A stretch of DNA of 64,000 nucleotides, from contig NZ_WNNK01000008.1 of the NCBI RefSeq assembly GCF_009724245.1, positions 1 through 64,000 of the forward strand. The letters are read 5' to 3'. The translations under genes were made by a program, and so were the position numbers. Source of the stretch: Pseudomonas spelaei. Its GTDB lineage: Bacteria; Pseudomonadota; Gammaproteobacteria; Pseudomonadales; Pseudomonadaceae. Position 1 is the first letter of the stretch, and the number at the start of each line of letters is the position of its first letter. The notes beneath the pieces were generated by a model. The model was not told the origin of the DNA. It worked only from the letters and a program-made list of their open reading frames with translations, and made no database searches. Below are positions 9,182 through 18,262 of the stretch, one piece after another.

Positions 9182-10807
9182 CTACACCGAAAACCGCGCC
9201 ACCATCGTATTAAGATCCACCGCCAACCGCGACAACTCCTGACTCGCCGCACTGGTCTGCGTCGCCCCCGCCGATGTCTGCTGCGCCAAATCGCGGATAT
9301 TCATCAAATTACGGTCCACCTCCCTGGCCACCGCCGCCTGCTCTTCCGAAGCACTGGCGATCACCAGATTACGCTCGTTGATCAGCGTAAATGCCGAAGC
9401 AATCTCCTCCAGCGCCGTGCCGGCCGCCTTGGCCACATCCAGCGTCGAACGCGCCCGAGTATTGCTCTGTTGCATCGAACTGACCGCCTGATCTGTGCCC
9501 TGTTGGATCCCGCTGATCATCTGTTCGATTTCCTGGGTCGACTGCTGGGTGCGATGGGCCAAAGCCCGGACTTCATCCGCCACCACCGCAAAACCACGCC
9601 CGGCATCACCCGCACGCGCCGCTTCAATGGCCGCGTTCAGGGCCAGCAGGTTGGTTTGGTCGGCAATCGAGCGAATCACATCCAGCACCTTGCTGATGCC
9701 ATAGACTTTTTGCGCCAAGTCCTCGACCTGCGTCGCATTGGCCGTCACATCCTCAGCCAGGGACTCGATGGATAACACGGTCTGGTGCACCTGTTCACGA
9801 CCGTGCTGGGCAATGCGATCAGACTCCCGGGATGCCTGCGAGGTCGCCACTGCATTGCTCGCGACCTCTTCCACCGCCACCGTCATCTGATTGACCGCCG
9901 TGGCGGCCTGTTCGATCTCCTGGCTTTGCTGATGCAGGCCACGGGTGGCGTCTTCGGTGACGCAACTGAGCTCTTCAGACGCCGATGCCAGTTGGCTGGA
10001 GGAATCGGAAATGCGCCGGATAGTTTCCCGCAGGCTTTCCTGCATGCTTTTGAGCGCCTGCTGCAAGCGCGCCGGCTCATCCTTGCCACTGACGGTGATC
10101 TCACCCGTCAAATCGCCGCTGGCCACGCCTTGGGCCACTTTCAACGACTGGGACAGTGGCAGTACGATGCTGCGGGTTAATAGCAAGGCCAGCCCGATGG
10201 TGATCAGGGCCGTCACCGCAATCATGCCGATCACCCAGGTTCGGGAGCGGCTGAACACACTCTGGGCGAGAGTCGCCGCCTGGTTAGCATTGACCTTGTT
10301 GAGAATGACCAACTCATGGAGGGTACCGGCCATCGCATCAGCCAGTTGATTCATCTCGCCATTGACCACCTTGATGGCGTCGCCCAACTGGTTTTGTCGG
10401 GAAAATGCCATGACTTGCTCCTGACGCTGCAAGTAGTGCTGCTGCTCGGTTTTAAAGCGGTCGAACAGCACCGTCTCCTCAGGCAGGACGATCAGCCCTT
10501 CATACAGCGACTGAGCGTGATGCAACCCGTTTTTTATGTCGGTGATTTTCTGTTCATTCTGCGCCAGCGCCTGGGGATCGCGATTGAGCAACAGCCGCAA
10601 GGTCAGGGCACGGACGCGCAACAGGTCCTGATTCATCTCGCCGACCGCCATCACGCTGGGCAACCAGTTGTTTTCCACCTGATCCGACTGCTGGCGCATA
10701 TTGCCCATCTGCAGCAAGGCAAAGCCTCCCAGGGCAAACACCATCAACGCCAGCAGACCAAACCCCAGACCTGCTCGGGGGGCGATATTGAGACTTCTGA
10801 TACTCAT
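9182..10807 (-). CDS. Methyl-accepting chemotaxis protein
   Basis: A 541-residue transmembrane chemoreceptor. The first membrane helix (about 13-33) is followed by a periplasmic domain of about 155 residues, rich in long helices and fitting a four-helix-bundle (4HB_MCP) sensor. A second helix ([20 protein letters not shown], about 190-210), a HAMP domain ([20 protein letters not shown]) and a methylation/signalling domain follow. The conserved hairpin tip reads [17 protein letters not shown]. Strong AAGGAG precedes the ATG. There is no CheW-binding pentapeptide tether at the C-terminus. Ligand unknown. Confidence 0.93.
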   Translation of the reverse strand: MSIRSLNIAPRAGLGFGLLALMVFALGGFALLQMGNMRQQSDQVENNWLPSVMAVGEMNQDLLRVRALTLRLLLNRDPQALAQNEQKITDIKNGLHHAQSLYEGLIVLPEETVLFDRFKTEQQHYLQRQEQVMAFSRQNQLGDAIKVVNGEMNQLADAMAGTLHELVILNKVNANQAATLAQSVFSRSRTWVIGMIAVTALITIGLALLLTRSIVLPLSQSLKVAQGVASGDLTGEITVSGKDEPARLQQALKSMQESLRETIRRISDSSSQLASASEELSCVTEDATRGLHQQSQEIEQAATAVNQMTVAVEEVASNAVATSQASRESDRIAQHGREQVHQTVLSIESLAEDVTANATQVEDLAQKVYGISKVLDVIRSIADQTNLLALNAAIEAARAGDAGRGFAVVADEVRALAHRTQQSTQEIEQMISGIQQGTDQAVSSMQQSNTRARSTLDVAKAAGTALEEIASAFTLINERNLVIASASEEQAAVAREVDRNLMNIRDLAQQTSAGATQTSAASQELSRLAVDLNTMVARFSV

Positions 10808-10934
10808 GCTTCGGCTCCTTCCAAAAGCGCTGCATCACCTGCAGCGAGGCTCTTGAAAGGTATCGGCGCCTTGTCCGTTTTATGTAAGACGAAAAAGCGA
10901 TATCAAAATGCCTTCTCATCGCCCGGCCCGGGGA

Positions 10935-11399
10935 TTAGCGAACGGTAAAGTTCTTTTGGGTCAACAGACGATCACCCTGGAACACCATGAAACGCCATTC
11001 CCCCGGTACCACTTCGTGGCGTTCGGTGAACTCATAGGCCATCACGTCCTGGGGCGCGCCGGGCACCAGTTTCTGCGTCACTTCAAATTTGTCGTGACGA
11101 ATACCGTCTGGAGTGCGGATGCCGGGGGTGAGGTAGAGCAACGTCAGAGGGGTGTCTTCGGCGACCTTCCCGACCAACTGATAACGCAAGCCGAACTTGG
11201 TACCCAGCTTGGCCGGAACTGCCTGGGTAGCCTGGATGTGTTCGTTGCTGCGACGCAGCACGCGCTCCCCCGATTGCAGCTCGGCGTTCGGACCATCAAA
11301 CACACCGTATTCCACCGGGCCATCGATACGGACTTCGGCACTGGCCAGGCCGCTGATCATCATCAGCGCCACCAGGGCGCCTGAACGGGTGAAGTGCAT
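10935..11399 (-). CDS. Exported DUF3859-like protein
   Basis: A 154-residue protein. MHFTRSGALVALMMISGLASAE is a clear signal peptide cleaved after ASA, leaving a periplasmic domain of about 132 residues that is mostly beta-strand in character (FGLRYQLVG, PLTLLYLTPG, WRFMVFQGDRLLTQKNF). The pattern matches DUF3859 proteins, of unknown function. AAGGAG precedes the ATG at good spacing. It stands alone, between the chemoreceptor on the same strand and a divergent OsmC gene. Confidence 0.75.
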   Translation of the reverse strand: MHFTRSGALVALMMISGLASAEVRIDGPVEYGVFDGPNAELQSGERVLRRSNEHIQATQAVPAKLGTKFGLRYQLVGKVAEDTPLTLLYLTPGIRTPDGIRHDKFEVTQKLVPGAPQDVMAYEFTERHEVVPGEWRFMVFQGDRLLTQKNFTVR

Positions 11400-11549
11400 A
11401 GTTCGCTCCTTGTTTGAGATGGCGGGAGCTTATGACGCCGGCGTGACAGGAGAATGACAAATTCAATAGAAGAAAATCAGGGGAACACCAACGTGCCAGC
11501 ATGCTCTATAACTGCATCACTCCTGTCCTGCCACCTTGTGAGGTTCTCC

Positions 11550-11966
11550 ATGCCTGTTACCGTCAACACGCTGAACAACGAAAACTTCCGCCACAGCGTT
11601 CATGTCAATAAACACGAGCTGTTTACCGACCTGCCCAAGAGCCTCGGTGGCGACGACTCGGCGCCCTCGCCTCACGATTACTTCGATGCAGCCCTTGCTT
11701 CGTGCAAGGCCTTGACTCTCAAGCTCTACGCGCAGAAAAAGGACATTCCGCTGACGGGCGTTACCGTTGAAGTCACCCATGACAGCAGCGAAGAGCAGAA
11801 AGGCAAATACAAGCTCAACGTCAAGCTGACCCTCAAGGGCGTGTTGACCGATGCCCAACGCGATGAGTTGCACCGTGTGGCCGACCGCTGCCCGGTACAC
11901 AAGCTGATGACCACCGCTGAAGTCACTATCGAGACTCGCCTTTCGGAAGGCGCCTTCAGTCAATAG
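11550..11966 (+). CDS. OsmC family peroxiredoxin-like protein
   Basis: A 138-residue protein starting MPVTVNTLNNE; this ATG is preceded by GAGG, whereas an in-frame upstream start at 11454 would add a non-homologous leader. The two conserved cysteines of OsmC/Ohr proteins are visible in AALASCKALTLKLYA and in VADRCPVHKL. These proteins reduce organic hydroperoxides in the cytoplasm. The sequence is closer to the general OsmC (YhfA-like) group than to Ohr. The pirin gene follows 62 bases later on the same strand. Confidence 0.88.
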   Translation: MPVTVNTLNNENFRHSVHVNKHELFTDLPKSLGGDDSAPSPHDYFDAALASCKALTLKLYAQKKDIPLTGVTVEVTHDSSEEQKGKYKLNVKLTLKGVLTDAQRDELHRVADRCPVHKLMTTAEVTIETRLSEGAFSQ

Positions 11967-12028
11967 CGGCAACCTCCCATCGAGCGGGTTATGCTCCCAG
12001 GCCTAACCCGCTCAGATTGGGACGTACC

Positions 12029-12901
12029 ATGACCACTGTGACCGTGATCCGCCCTCGCGCCGAAGATGTCGAAGGCCAACCTATCCTGCGCCCGCTGCCT
12101 TCAAGGGAATGCCGCAGCGTCGGACCGTTCGTGTTCTTCGACCATATGCTCGAAACCCGCTACGCGCCGGGTACCGGCATGAACATCCGCCAGCATCCCC
12201 ATATCGGCCTGTCCACCCTGACCTACCTGTTTGAAGGCGAACTCCTGCACAAGGACAGCCTGGGCTCCGACCAACTGGTCAAGGCCGGGGACGTCAGCTG
12301 GATGACCGCAGGTGGTGCCATCGCCCACGTCGAACGCTCGCCAGAAGCGCTCAAGGCCAGTGGCTTCAACCTGCATGGGCTGCAGGTGTGGTTGGCCTCG
12401 CCCAAGGAGCAGGAACAAGGCCCCGGGCACTACAGCCATCATCCCGCTGCGAGCCTGCCGGTGAGTGACAACCTGGGGGTGAGGATTCGCCTGATCGCCG
12501 GCAGCGGCTTTTGCCTGGAGTCGCCGGTACCGGTGCTGTCACCGACGCTGTATGCCGAGATAGAGATGCAGACGGCGACGACGTTGTTGATCCCTGATGA
12601 GCATCAGGAACGCGCGGTATATGTGCTGGAAGGTGATGCGCAACTCGATGGTGAGCCGCTGGAGGTCCGTAGCCTGGCAATTCTGCCGGCAGGCCAGAGC
12701 ATCGCGCTGTTTGCTGAAACCGATTGCCATGTGGTGATATTTGGCGGTGCGCCGCTGGATGGGCCGAGGCGGATCAATTGGAATTTTGTCGCCAGTGATC
12801 CGCTATTGATCGACCAGGCTCGGCGGCGTTGGGCGGCCGGGGATTGGCCGACGGTGCCGGGGGAAAGTGAGCGGATTGAGTTGCCGGGTAGCAAGGCTTA
12901 A
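12029..12901 (+). CDS. Pirin family protein
   Basis: A 290-residue bicupin protein. The N-terminal cupin carries the family metal site in RQHPHIGLSTLTYLFEGELL, plus a downstream His/Glu in AIAHVERSP; the C-terminal cupin (about 190-270) lacks obvious ligands. Bacterial pirins include quercetinase-like dioxygenases and redox-linked regulators, and the role here is unknown. The ATG at 12029 is preferred over a TTG four codons earlier. It is followed by a REP doublet and the convergent dienelactone hydrolase gene. Confidence 0.9.
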   Translation: MTTVTVIRPRAEDVEGQPILRPLPSRECRSVGPFVFFDHMLETRYAPGTGMNIRQHPHIGLSTLTYLFEGELLHKDSLGSDQLVKAGDVSWMTAGGAIAHVERSPEALKASGFNLHGLQVWLASPKEQEQGPGHYSHHPAASLPVSDNLGVRIRLIAGSGFCLESPVPVLSPTLYAEIEMQTATTLLIPDEHQERAVYVLEGDAQLDGEPLEVRSLAILPAGQSIALFAETDCHVVIFGGAPLDGPRRINWNFVASDPLLIDQARRRWAAGDWPTVPGESERIELPGSKA

Positions 12902-12926
12902 GAAAGGTTTTGCCTGCCAGATAGCC

Positions 12927-12992
12927 ATCGCGGGCAAGCCCGGCTCCCACAGGGGAAGGTGATCAACTGTGGGAGCCGGGCTTGCCCGCGAT
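12927..12992. repeat. REP doublet (REPIN), CCCGCGAT variant
   Basis: Two inverted 25-base copies (12927-12951 and 12968-12992) carry the core GAGCCGGGCTTGCCCGCG, separated by 16 bases. It lies between the convergent pirin and dienelactone hydrolase genes. Confidence 0.93.
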
Positions 12993-13017
12993 GGGGCCGG
13001 CCCAGGTAACCGGGTTA

Positions 13018-13746
13018 TCAACCCTTGAACACTTCATCCAGCAAGTTATGCATCGACACAAAGGCCCGGCCAGCAGTCTTCGCGTCATACATCATCTTGC
13101 CCGGCACATTGGCATGCGGGTCGGTAAAGGAATGCACCGCGCCGCCGTAGCTGAGCAACTGCCAATCCACACCGGCTGCATTCATTTCATCCTCAAACGC
13201 CGGCAGTTGCTCTTTCGGCACCAGAGGATCGGAAGCGCCATGCAACACCAGTACTGAACCCTTGATGTTCTTCGCATCCGCCGGGTTGGGTGTATCGAGG
13301 GTTCCGTGGAACGACACGGCTGCCTTCAGTGGCGCGCCTGTACGGGCCAGCTCCAGGGAGCAGCAACCACCGAAGCAGAAGCCAAAGGTCGCCAGTTTCG
13401 ACGTATCAACCGCCGCTTCGGTCTGGCTCTGCAACTGCTCAAGCGCCGCGTTCATGCGCTTGTTCAACAATGCCCGGTCATTCTTCAACGGCATCATCGC
13501 CGCGCCGGCTTCGTCGCCATTGGAGGGGCGAACACGCTGCCCGTACAAGTCGGCGATCAGCACCACGTAGCCCTTACCAGCCACGGCCTTGGCAATGTCC
13601 TCGGCACCTGCACTGACACCCATCCAGTTCGGCGCCATCAACAACCCTGGCAACGGACCTTTATGGCTGGCATCAAAGGCCAGGCGGCTTTCATAAGATT
13701 GGCCATCAATCTGATAGACCACGGAACGCACAGTGACTTGGCTCAT
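13018..13746 (-). CDS. Dienelactone hydrolase family protein
   Basis: A 242-residue alpha/beta hydrolase. The nucleophile is a cysteine (Cys124 in GFCFGGCC), as in dienelactone hydrolases; the Asp (HGASDPLVP) and His (GGAVHSFTDP) of the triad are also visible. Two ATG codons stand in tandem (13749, 13746); the second has better spacing from GGAG and is chosen. It could act on lactones or esters, but no aromatic-degradation genes are nearby, so a housekeeping role is more likely than chlorocatechol catabolism. It lies downstream of htpG, beyond a terminator. Confidence 0.87.
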   Translation of the reverse strand: MSQVTVRSVVYQIDGQSYESRLAFDASHKGPLPGLLMAPNWMGVSAGAEDIAKAVAGKGYVVLIADLYGQRVRPSNGDEAGAAMMPLKNDRALLNKRMNAALEQLQSQTEAAVDTSKLATFGFCFGGCCSLELARTGAPLKAAVSFHGTLDTPNPADAKNIKGSVLVLHGASDPLVPKEQLPAFEDEMNAAGVDWQLLSYGGAVHSFTDPHANVPGKMMYDAKTAGRAFVSMHNLLDEVFKG

Positions 13747-13776
13747 CATTTACTCCAGTTGAGTAGCACTAGAACG

Positions 13777-13803
13777 AAAAAACCCGCCGAAGCGGGTTTT
13801 TCT
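13777..13803 (-). terminator. Rho-independent terminator of htpG
   Basis: AAACCCGC and GCGGGTTT form a stem around a CGAA loop, flanked by A and T runs on both sides. It lies 10 bases beyond the htpG stop codon and could work in either direction. Confidence 0.85.
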
Positions 13804-13812
13804 ACAACGGTG

Positions 13813-15717
13813 TTAAACCGACAGTTCAACCAACAACTTGTTCAGCCGACGCACATAAGCGGCCGGGTCTTTCAAGCTGTCGCCGGCAGCCAGGGCTGCC
13901 TGGTCGAAGAGGATGTGCGACAGGTCGCCAAAACGCTCTTCGCTCTGCTCGCCGTCGAGTTTCTCGATCAACGGGTGAGCCGGGTTGAATTCGAAGATCG
14001 GCTTGGAGTCCGGAACCTTCTGACCGCTGGCTTCCAGGATCTGACGCATCTGCATGCCCAGGTCCTGCTCACCGATGGCCAGGATTGCCGGGGAGTCGGT
14101 CAGACGGTGGGAAACCCGCACTTCGCTGACGGCATCGCCCAAGGCAGTCTTGATCCGCTCAACCAGGCCTTCTTTGGCCTTGGCCACTTCCTCGGCGGCT
14201 TTCTTGTCTTCTTCCGAATCCAGGTTACCCAGGTCCAGATCACCACGTGCCACGTCGACAAAGGTCTTGCCGTCGAACTCGCTGAGGTAGCTCATCAGCC
14301 ACTCGTCGATGCGATCAGTGAGCAGCAGCACTTCGATGCCTTTCTTGCGGAAGACTTCCAGGTGCGGGCTGTTCTTGACCTGAGCGTAGGTTTCACCGGT
14401 GAGGTAGTAAATCTTGTCCTGACCTTCCTTGGCGCGGGCCAGGTATTCGGCCAGGGACACGACTTGCTCGCCGTCATCACCCAAGGTGGACGCAAAACGC
14501 AGCAGGCCGGCGATTTTTTCCTTGTTGGCAAAATCTTCCGCCGGACCTTCTTTCATGACCTGGCCGAAGTTCTTCCAGAAGCCCTTGTATTGCTCAGGCT
14601 CGTTCTTCGCCAGTTTTTCCAGCATGTCGAGGACGCGTTTGGTCAGCGCCGACTTCATGGAATCGATGATCGGGTCTTTCTGCAGGATTTCCCGCGACAC
14701 GTTCAGCGACAGGTCGTTAGAGTCGACCACGCCTTTGATGAAACGCAGGTACAGCGGCAGGAATGATTCCGCCTGATCCATCACAAACACGCGCTGCACG
14801 TAGAGCTTCAGGCCTTTCGGCGCTTCACGCTGGTACAGATCGAACGGAGCACGGGCCGGTACGTAGAGCAGCGAGCTGTATTCCAGCTTGCCTTCGACCT
14901 TGTTGTGGCTCCAGCTCAGCGGGTTCTCGTAGTCGTGGGCGATGTGCTTGTAGAACTCCTGGTATTCCTCGTCTTTGACTTCGGTACGAGGACGCGTCCA
15001 CAGGGCGCTGGCGCGGTTGACCACTTCCCATTCCTGGGCTGGCGCGTCTTCGCCTTCAGCCGCGGTTTGTTCTTTCGGCAACTCGATCGGCAGAGCGATA
15101 TGGTCGGAGTACTTCTTGATGATGTTGCGCAGACGCCAGCCATCGGCGAACTCGTCTTCACCGGATTTCAGGTGCAGCACGATGCGGGTACCACGGTCAG
15201 CCTTTTCAACGGTAGCGACTTCAAACTCGCCCTCGCCTTTGGAAGACCAGTGCACACCTTCGCTCGCCGCGAGGCCGGCACGGCGGCTGAACACTTCAAC
15301 CTGGTCGGCAACGATGAAGGCCGAGTAGAAGCCCACGCCGAACTGGCCGATCAGGTGCGAATCTTTCTTCTGGTCGCCCGACAGGTTTTTCATGAAATCA
15401 GCGGTGCCGGATTTGGCGATGGTCCCCAAGTGGGTGATCACATCGTCGCGGCTCATGCCGATACCGTTGTCTTCGAGGGTGACGGTTTTCGCGTCTTTGT
15501 CGTAGCTCACACGGATCTTCAGTTCCGCGCCACCTTCCAGCAACTCAGGCTTGGACAGGGCTTCGAAACGTAATTTGTCGACAGCGTCAGAGGCGTTCGA
15601 GATCAATTCGCGAAGGAAGATTTCCTTGTTGGAATACAGCGAATGGATCATGAGGTGCAGCAGTTGCTTCACCTCGGTCTGGAAGCCCAGGGTTTCCTTT
15701 TGAGTTTCCACACTCAT
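13813..15717 (-). CDS. htpG: Molecular chaperone HtpG (Hsp90)
   Basis: A 634-residue cytoplasmic ATP-dependent chaperone. The N-terminal GHKL ATPase has [19 protein letters not shown] and [11 protein letters not shown]; the middle domain (about 235-500) and C-terminal dimerisation domain follow, ending in [10 protein letters not shown]. The start [11 protein letters not shown] matches known HtpG proteins. An ATG two codons upstream is nearer to the GGAG and could be used instead. A heat-shock type promoter lies about 70 bases upstream and a terminator follows the stop, so it is probably a single-gene unit. Confidence 0.97.
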   Translation of the reverse strand: MSVETQKETLGFQTEVKQLLHLMIHSLYSNKEIFLRELISNASDAVDKLRFEALSKPELLEGGAELKIRVSYDKDAKTVTLEDNGIGMSRDDVITHLGTIAKSGTADFMKNLSGDQKKDSHLIGQFGVGFYSAFIVADQVEVFSRRAGLAASEGVHWSSKGEGEFEVATVEKADRGTRIVLHLKSGEDEFADGWRLRNIIKKYSDHIALPIELPKEQTAAEGEDAPAQEWEVVNRASALWTRPRTEVKDEEYQEFYKHIAHDYENPLSWSHNKVEGKLEYSSLLYVPARAPFDLYQREAPKGLKLYVQRVFVMDQAESFLPLYLRFIKGVVDSNDLSLNVSREILQKDPIIDSMKSALTKRVLDMLEKLAKNEPEQYKGFWKNFGQVMKEGPAEDFANKEKIAGLLRFASTLGDDGEQVVSLAEYLARAKEGQDKIYYLTGETYAQVKNSPHLEVFRKKGIEVLLLTDRIDEWLMSYLSEFDGKTFVDVARGDLDLGNLDSEEDKKAAEEVAKAKEGLVERIKTALGDAVSEVRVSHRLTDSPAILAIGEQDLGMQMRQILEASGQKVPDSKPIFEFNPAHPLIEKLDGEQSEERFGDLSHILFDQAALAAGDSLKDPAAYVRRLNKLLVELSV

Positions 15718-15783
15718 GGTCATCAAACTCCAATTGGATGGCAGTGGCCGCGCCCTTGAGGGTTGGCGGCGGGTTGTCATCAA

Positions 15784-15811
15784 AGTTGGGGGCTAAGACC
15801 AGGATTTCAAG
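15784..15811 (-). promoter_or_regulatory. Sigma-32 (RpoH) promoter of htpG
   Basis: Read on the minus strand, CTTGAAA (15811-15805), a 13-base spacer and CCCCAACT (15791-15784) match the heat-shock consensus CTTGAAA-N11-16-CCCCATNT with one mismatch at informative positions. The -35 overlaps the last codons of the upstream thioesterase gene. Confidence 0.8.
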
Positions 15812-16259
15812 GGCGAGCATGCTCCTGGATTTTGAAATGGGCCCGAGCAGTGGCAATGGGCTCGGCCTGGGTGCTTTGCCAGGCAGTGATCGCCACGTTA
15901 GCCACGCGCCGCCCCTGGCGCCATACCTGGCATTTGGCGTAAGTGTCGCGAAACTGCCCGGCCCGCAGGTAATCCAGGGAAAAGTCGATGATTTTGGGAA
16001 CCCCTGGCGCGCCCGTAAACACCAGTAAATGCAGCGCCGCCGACAATTCCATAAAGCCTGCGATCACTCCGCCGTGGATCGCCGGCAATATGGGGTTACC
16101 AATGTTGTCCTTGTTGGCAGGCATACGGAACAGCAATTCATCCCCCAGGCGAGTGCATTCGATACCGATCAGCCGGGCATAGGGAATCAGCTCAAGCAAC
16201 GCCGTGTAGTCACCGCGCCTGTGGGCCTGCTCCAGGCGGCTTCTGAATTGATGCGTCAT
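15807..16259 (-). CDS. PaaI-type hot-dog thioesterase (second of tandem pair)
   Basis: A 150-residue hot-dog fold protein. ILPAIHGGVIAGFMELSAAL carries the HGG motif typical of PaaI/YigI acyl-CoA thioesterases, and the family's central helix and strand order are recognisable (DFSLDYLRAG). It would hydrolyse acyl-CoA in the cytoplasm; the substrate is not known. Its ATG overlaps the stop of a related upstream gene by four bases, so the two are co-translated and may form a heteromer. Its 3' end contains part of the htpG promoter. Confidence 0.85.
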   Translation of the reverse strand: MTHQFRSRLEQAHRRGDYTALLELIPYARLIGIECTRLGDELLFRMPANKDNIGNPILPAIHGGVIAGFMELSAALHLLVFTGAPGVPKIIDFSLDYLRAGQFRDTYAKCQVWRQGRRVANVAITAWQSTQAEPIATARAHFKIQEHARP

Positions 16260-16732
16260 GCCTGCTCTCCCTTGATAGCGCTGCCCAGTCCTCGCGTGCC
16301 CTTGAGCCGTTTGCCCATGCGCATGAATGTGCCCACCACGTGAGCAATCGGTTGTTGCGGATCATCTTGATAGGCAAAACCACGGGTGAAGATCACGTCC
16401 GTGGTCACCCGATAGCATTGGGCAAAGCCAAACACCGGCTTGTGGGGTTCGGCGGGGTGCATGTAGTCGATGCGCAAGTCCAGGGTCGGGCAGACCTCGA
16501 ACTCCGGCAACACACACAAGGTGGCCATGCCACAGGCTGTGTCCATCAACGAGGTCAAGGCGCCACCATGGATCACACCGGTCTGTGGATCACCCACAAT
16601 ATTTTGGTTGTACGGCAGGACCAGCGTCATGCCCTCCCCGCTGGCGTCGTGAACCTGGATTCCCAGTACCTGGCAGTGGCGCAACGCTGAGACAAAGCGC
16701 GTAGCACGCTCTAAAAGAAGGTTTTCGGTCAT
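16256..16732 (-). CDS. PaaI-type hot-dog thioesterase (first of tandem pair)
   Basis: A 158-residue hot-dog protein. TGVIHGGALTSLMDTACGMA is the PaaI-like catalytic segment, with the HGG turn and the acidic residue in the following helix (MDTA), and LRIDYMHPAEP is the usual next strand. It differs from its downstream partner in having the Asp that is canonical for catalysis. The two genes overlap (ATGA). The probable role is cytoplasmic acyl-CoA hydrolysis; substrate unknown. Confidence 0.87.
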   Translation of the reverse strand: MTENLLLERATRFVSALRHCQVLGIQVHDASGEGMTLVLPYNQNIVGDPQTGVIHGGALTSLMDTACGMATLCVLPEFEVCPTLDLRIDYMHPAEPHKPVFGFAQCYRVTTDVIFTRGFAYQDDPQQPIAHVVGTFMRMGKRLKGTRGLGSAIKGEQA

Positions 16733-16826
16733 TCGATAGCGACTCTTATTAGTGTTAATCTGGATGAGTTGTAATCCCGGATGAAAGTTCCATGACGAAA
16801 ACGCTTATATATCTGTGGGATTAAAG

Positions 16827-16853
16827 GAACTAAGCGCTCACCACAGGCTCGAA
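16827..16853 (+). promoter_or_regulatory. Possible AlgU (sigma-22) promoter of the lipoprotein gene
   Basis: GAACTA (16827-16832), a 16-base spacer and TCGAA (16849-16853) partly match the envelope-stress consensus GAACTT-N16/17-TCTGA. It lies 37 bases before the lipoprotein ATG. The -10 match is weak. Confidence 0.3.
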
Positions 16854-16889
16854 AGGCCAGTAGATATCTTCAATAAGGAGAAACACCCC

Positions 16890-17141
16890 ATGCGCAAGAC
16901 TTTAGCTATTTCCTTGATGTTGGCCGCCGCTCTGGGCCTCGCTGCCTGCGATAAAAAATCCGAGGACAAAGCTCAGGATGCCAACCAACACGCTGAACAA
17001 GCTCAACAGAAAATGAGCGAAGCTCAGGATAAAGTGAACGAAGCTGCAAAAGAAAACGCTGATGCTGCCAAAGCCCAGCAAGAATCGAACGAAGCAGCAG
17101 TAAAAGAAGCAGCACCTGCCACACCTGCAACCGGTTCTTGA
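16890..17141 (+). CDS. Small Ala/Glu/Gln-rich lipoprotein
   Basis: An 83-residue protein starting MRKTLAISLMLAAALGLAAC. The LAAC lipobox puts the lipidated cysteine at residue 20. The mature part is highly charged and Ala/Gln/Lys-rich (HAEQAQQKMSEAQDKVNEAA), predicting one long helix or coiled coil. AAGGAG lies nine bases before this ATG; the longer in-frame start at 16815 is not supported. Function unknown; such envelope lipoproteins are often stress-induced. A strong terminator follows. Confidence 0.8.
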   Translation: MRKTLAISLMLAAALGLAACDKKSEDKAQDANQHAEQAQQKMSEAQDKVNEAAKENADAAKAQQESNEAAVKEAAPATPATGS

Positions 17142-17186
17142 GTCTGACGACTTGACCGCTGAGGTTTAACAACCTTGTTGCAAAAG

Positions 17187-17211
17187 AAAGCCCGCTCAAG
17201 TAGCGGGCTTT
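17187..17211 (+). terminator. Rho-independent terminator after the lipoprotein
   Basis: AAAGCCCGCT and AGCGGGCTTT form a perfect 10-base stem around a 5-base loop, 45 bases after the lipoprotein stop. It faces the convergent DUF599 gene and may serve both. Confidence 0.85.
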
Positions 17212-17256
17212 ACTTTGTCTGGCGTATTTATTCAAAGGATAACGAACACGCAAGGC

Positions 17257-17997
17257 TTACAAAGTCGGCTCCTTATTCAACTCAGGCAAGGGTGCCTCAG
17301 TCGGGGTATAGACCATTACGTCCAGCACATCGGAATGAAATTCCCGTCGATATAACACCAACACAACCCCAGTGCTCATCAACATGAATAACCAAGGGCT
17401 GACAAACCAGGCCAGCATGGTCATGCCGAAATAATAGGATCGCAGGCCAAAGTTGAACTGGTTGGCGGCCATCGAAATCACCCGCGCAGCCCGGGAAGCA
17501 AACGCTTTGCGCTCCTGCTCGGAGACATGCCGCTCACCGACCATCGGTGCCGACCCCACCAACACTGCCGCAAAGTTGTACTGACGCATGCACCAACTGA
17601 AGGTGAAGAACGCGTAAACAAACACCAGGGCCAGGCACAGCAACTTGATCTCCGACATACCCTGGGACGCTTGCTGCACCATGGGAATGTCTGCCAGCAA
17701 CGACACCGCCCGCTCCGATGCCCCCAACACGGTGAGAATACCGGCGAGAATAATCAGGGTGCTGGAGGCGAAGAACGACGCGTTGCGCTCCAGGTTACCG
17801 ATCACACTGGCATCGGCGATGCGGTTGTCCCGCAGTAGCATGCGACGCATCCAATCCTCGCGATACAGGTGCAGCACACTGGCCAGGCACGCAGTATCAC
17901 GGGCTTTCCAGCTGGCATAGCGGGTGTAACCGCCCCAGCAGATGACAAACCAGAGGGCGGCGAGCAAGTGGATCAGATTGGCTTCGACGAACGACAT
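17257..17997 (-). CDS. DUF599 family membrane protein
   Basis: A 246-residue protein with about four or five membrane helices (LIHLLAALWFVICWGGY near the start, STLIILAGILTVLGA, LLCLALVFVYAFFTFSW, MTMLAWFVSPWLFMLMSTGV). The basic segment WMRRMLLRDNRIADASVIGNLERNASFF fits the DUF599 pattern. The family has no assigned function. It appears to be a single-gene unit, with the lipoprotein terminator on one side and a REP doublet on the other. Confidence 0.85.
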   Translation of the reverse strand: MSFVEANLIHLLAALWFVICWGGYTRYASWKARDTACLASVLHLYREDWMRRMLLRDNRIADASVIGNLERNASFFASSTLIILAGILTVLGASERAVSLLADIPMVQQASQGMSEIKLLCLALVFVYAFFTFSWCMRQYNFAAVLVGSAPMVGERHVSEQERKAFASRAARVISMAANQFNFGLRSYYFGMTMLAWFVSPWLFMLMSTGVVLVLYRREFHSDVLDVMVYTPTEAPLPELNKEPTL

Positions 17998-18036
17998 GCG
18001 GGTCCTTTTACACGGAGGGTTTTATGACTCGGTCAA

Positions 18037-18125
18037 TGTGGGAGCTGGCTTGCCTGCGATGGCGTCTTTTCAGTCGCTATTGTGCCAGCTGACCCACCGC
18101 TATCGCAGGCAAGCCAGCTCCCACA
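18037..18125. repeat. REP doublet (REPIN), CTGCGAT variant
   Basis: Inverted copies at 18037-18060 and 18102-18125 share the core GAGCTGGCTTGCCTGCG, with a 41-base spacer that itself contains short complementary parts. It lies between brnQ and the DUF599 gene. Confidence 0.95.
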
Positions 18126-18205
18126 CTGATCGGGTTCCAACATAGGAATGTCGTAATCCCTTCGACGCTAGCTCAGGGAAAAAGACACTGCGCGTCGCCC
18201 ATAAA

Positions 18206-18237
18206 AAATGCCCCGTATCGTTTGATACGGGGCATTT
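18206..18237 (-). terminator. Rho-independent terminator of brnQ
   Basis: AAATGCCCCGTATC pairs with GATACGGGGCATTT over 14 bases with a 4-base loop; flanking A/T runs suit termination. It lies 26 bases beyond the brnQ stop. Confidence 0.85.
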
Positions 18238-18262
18238 CGATGTCAGCGTATGACCAAGCGCT

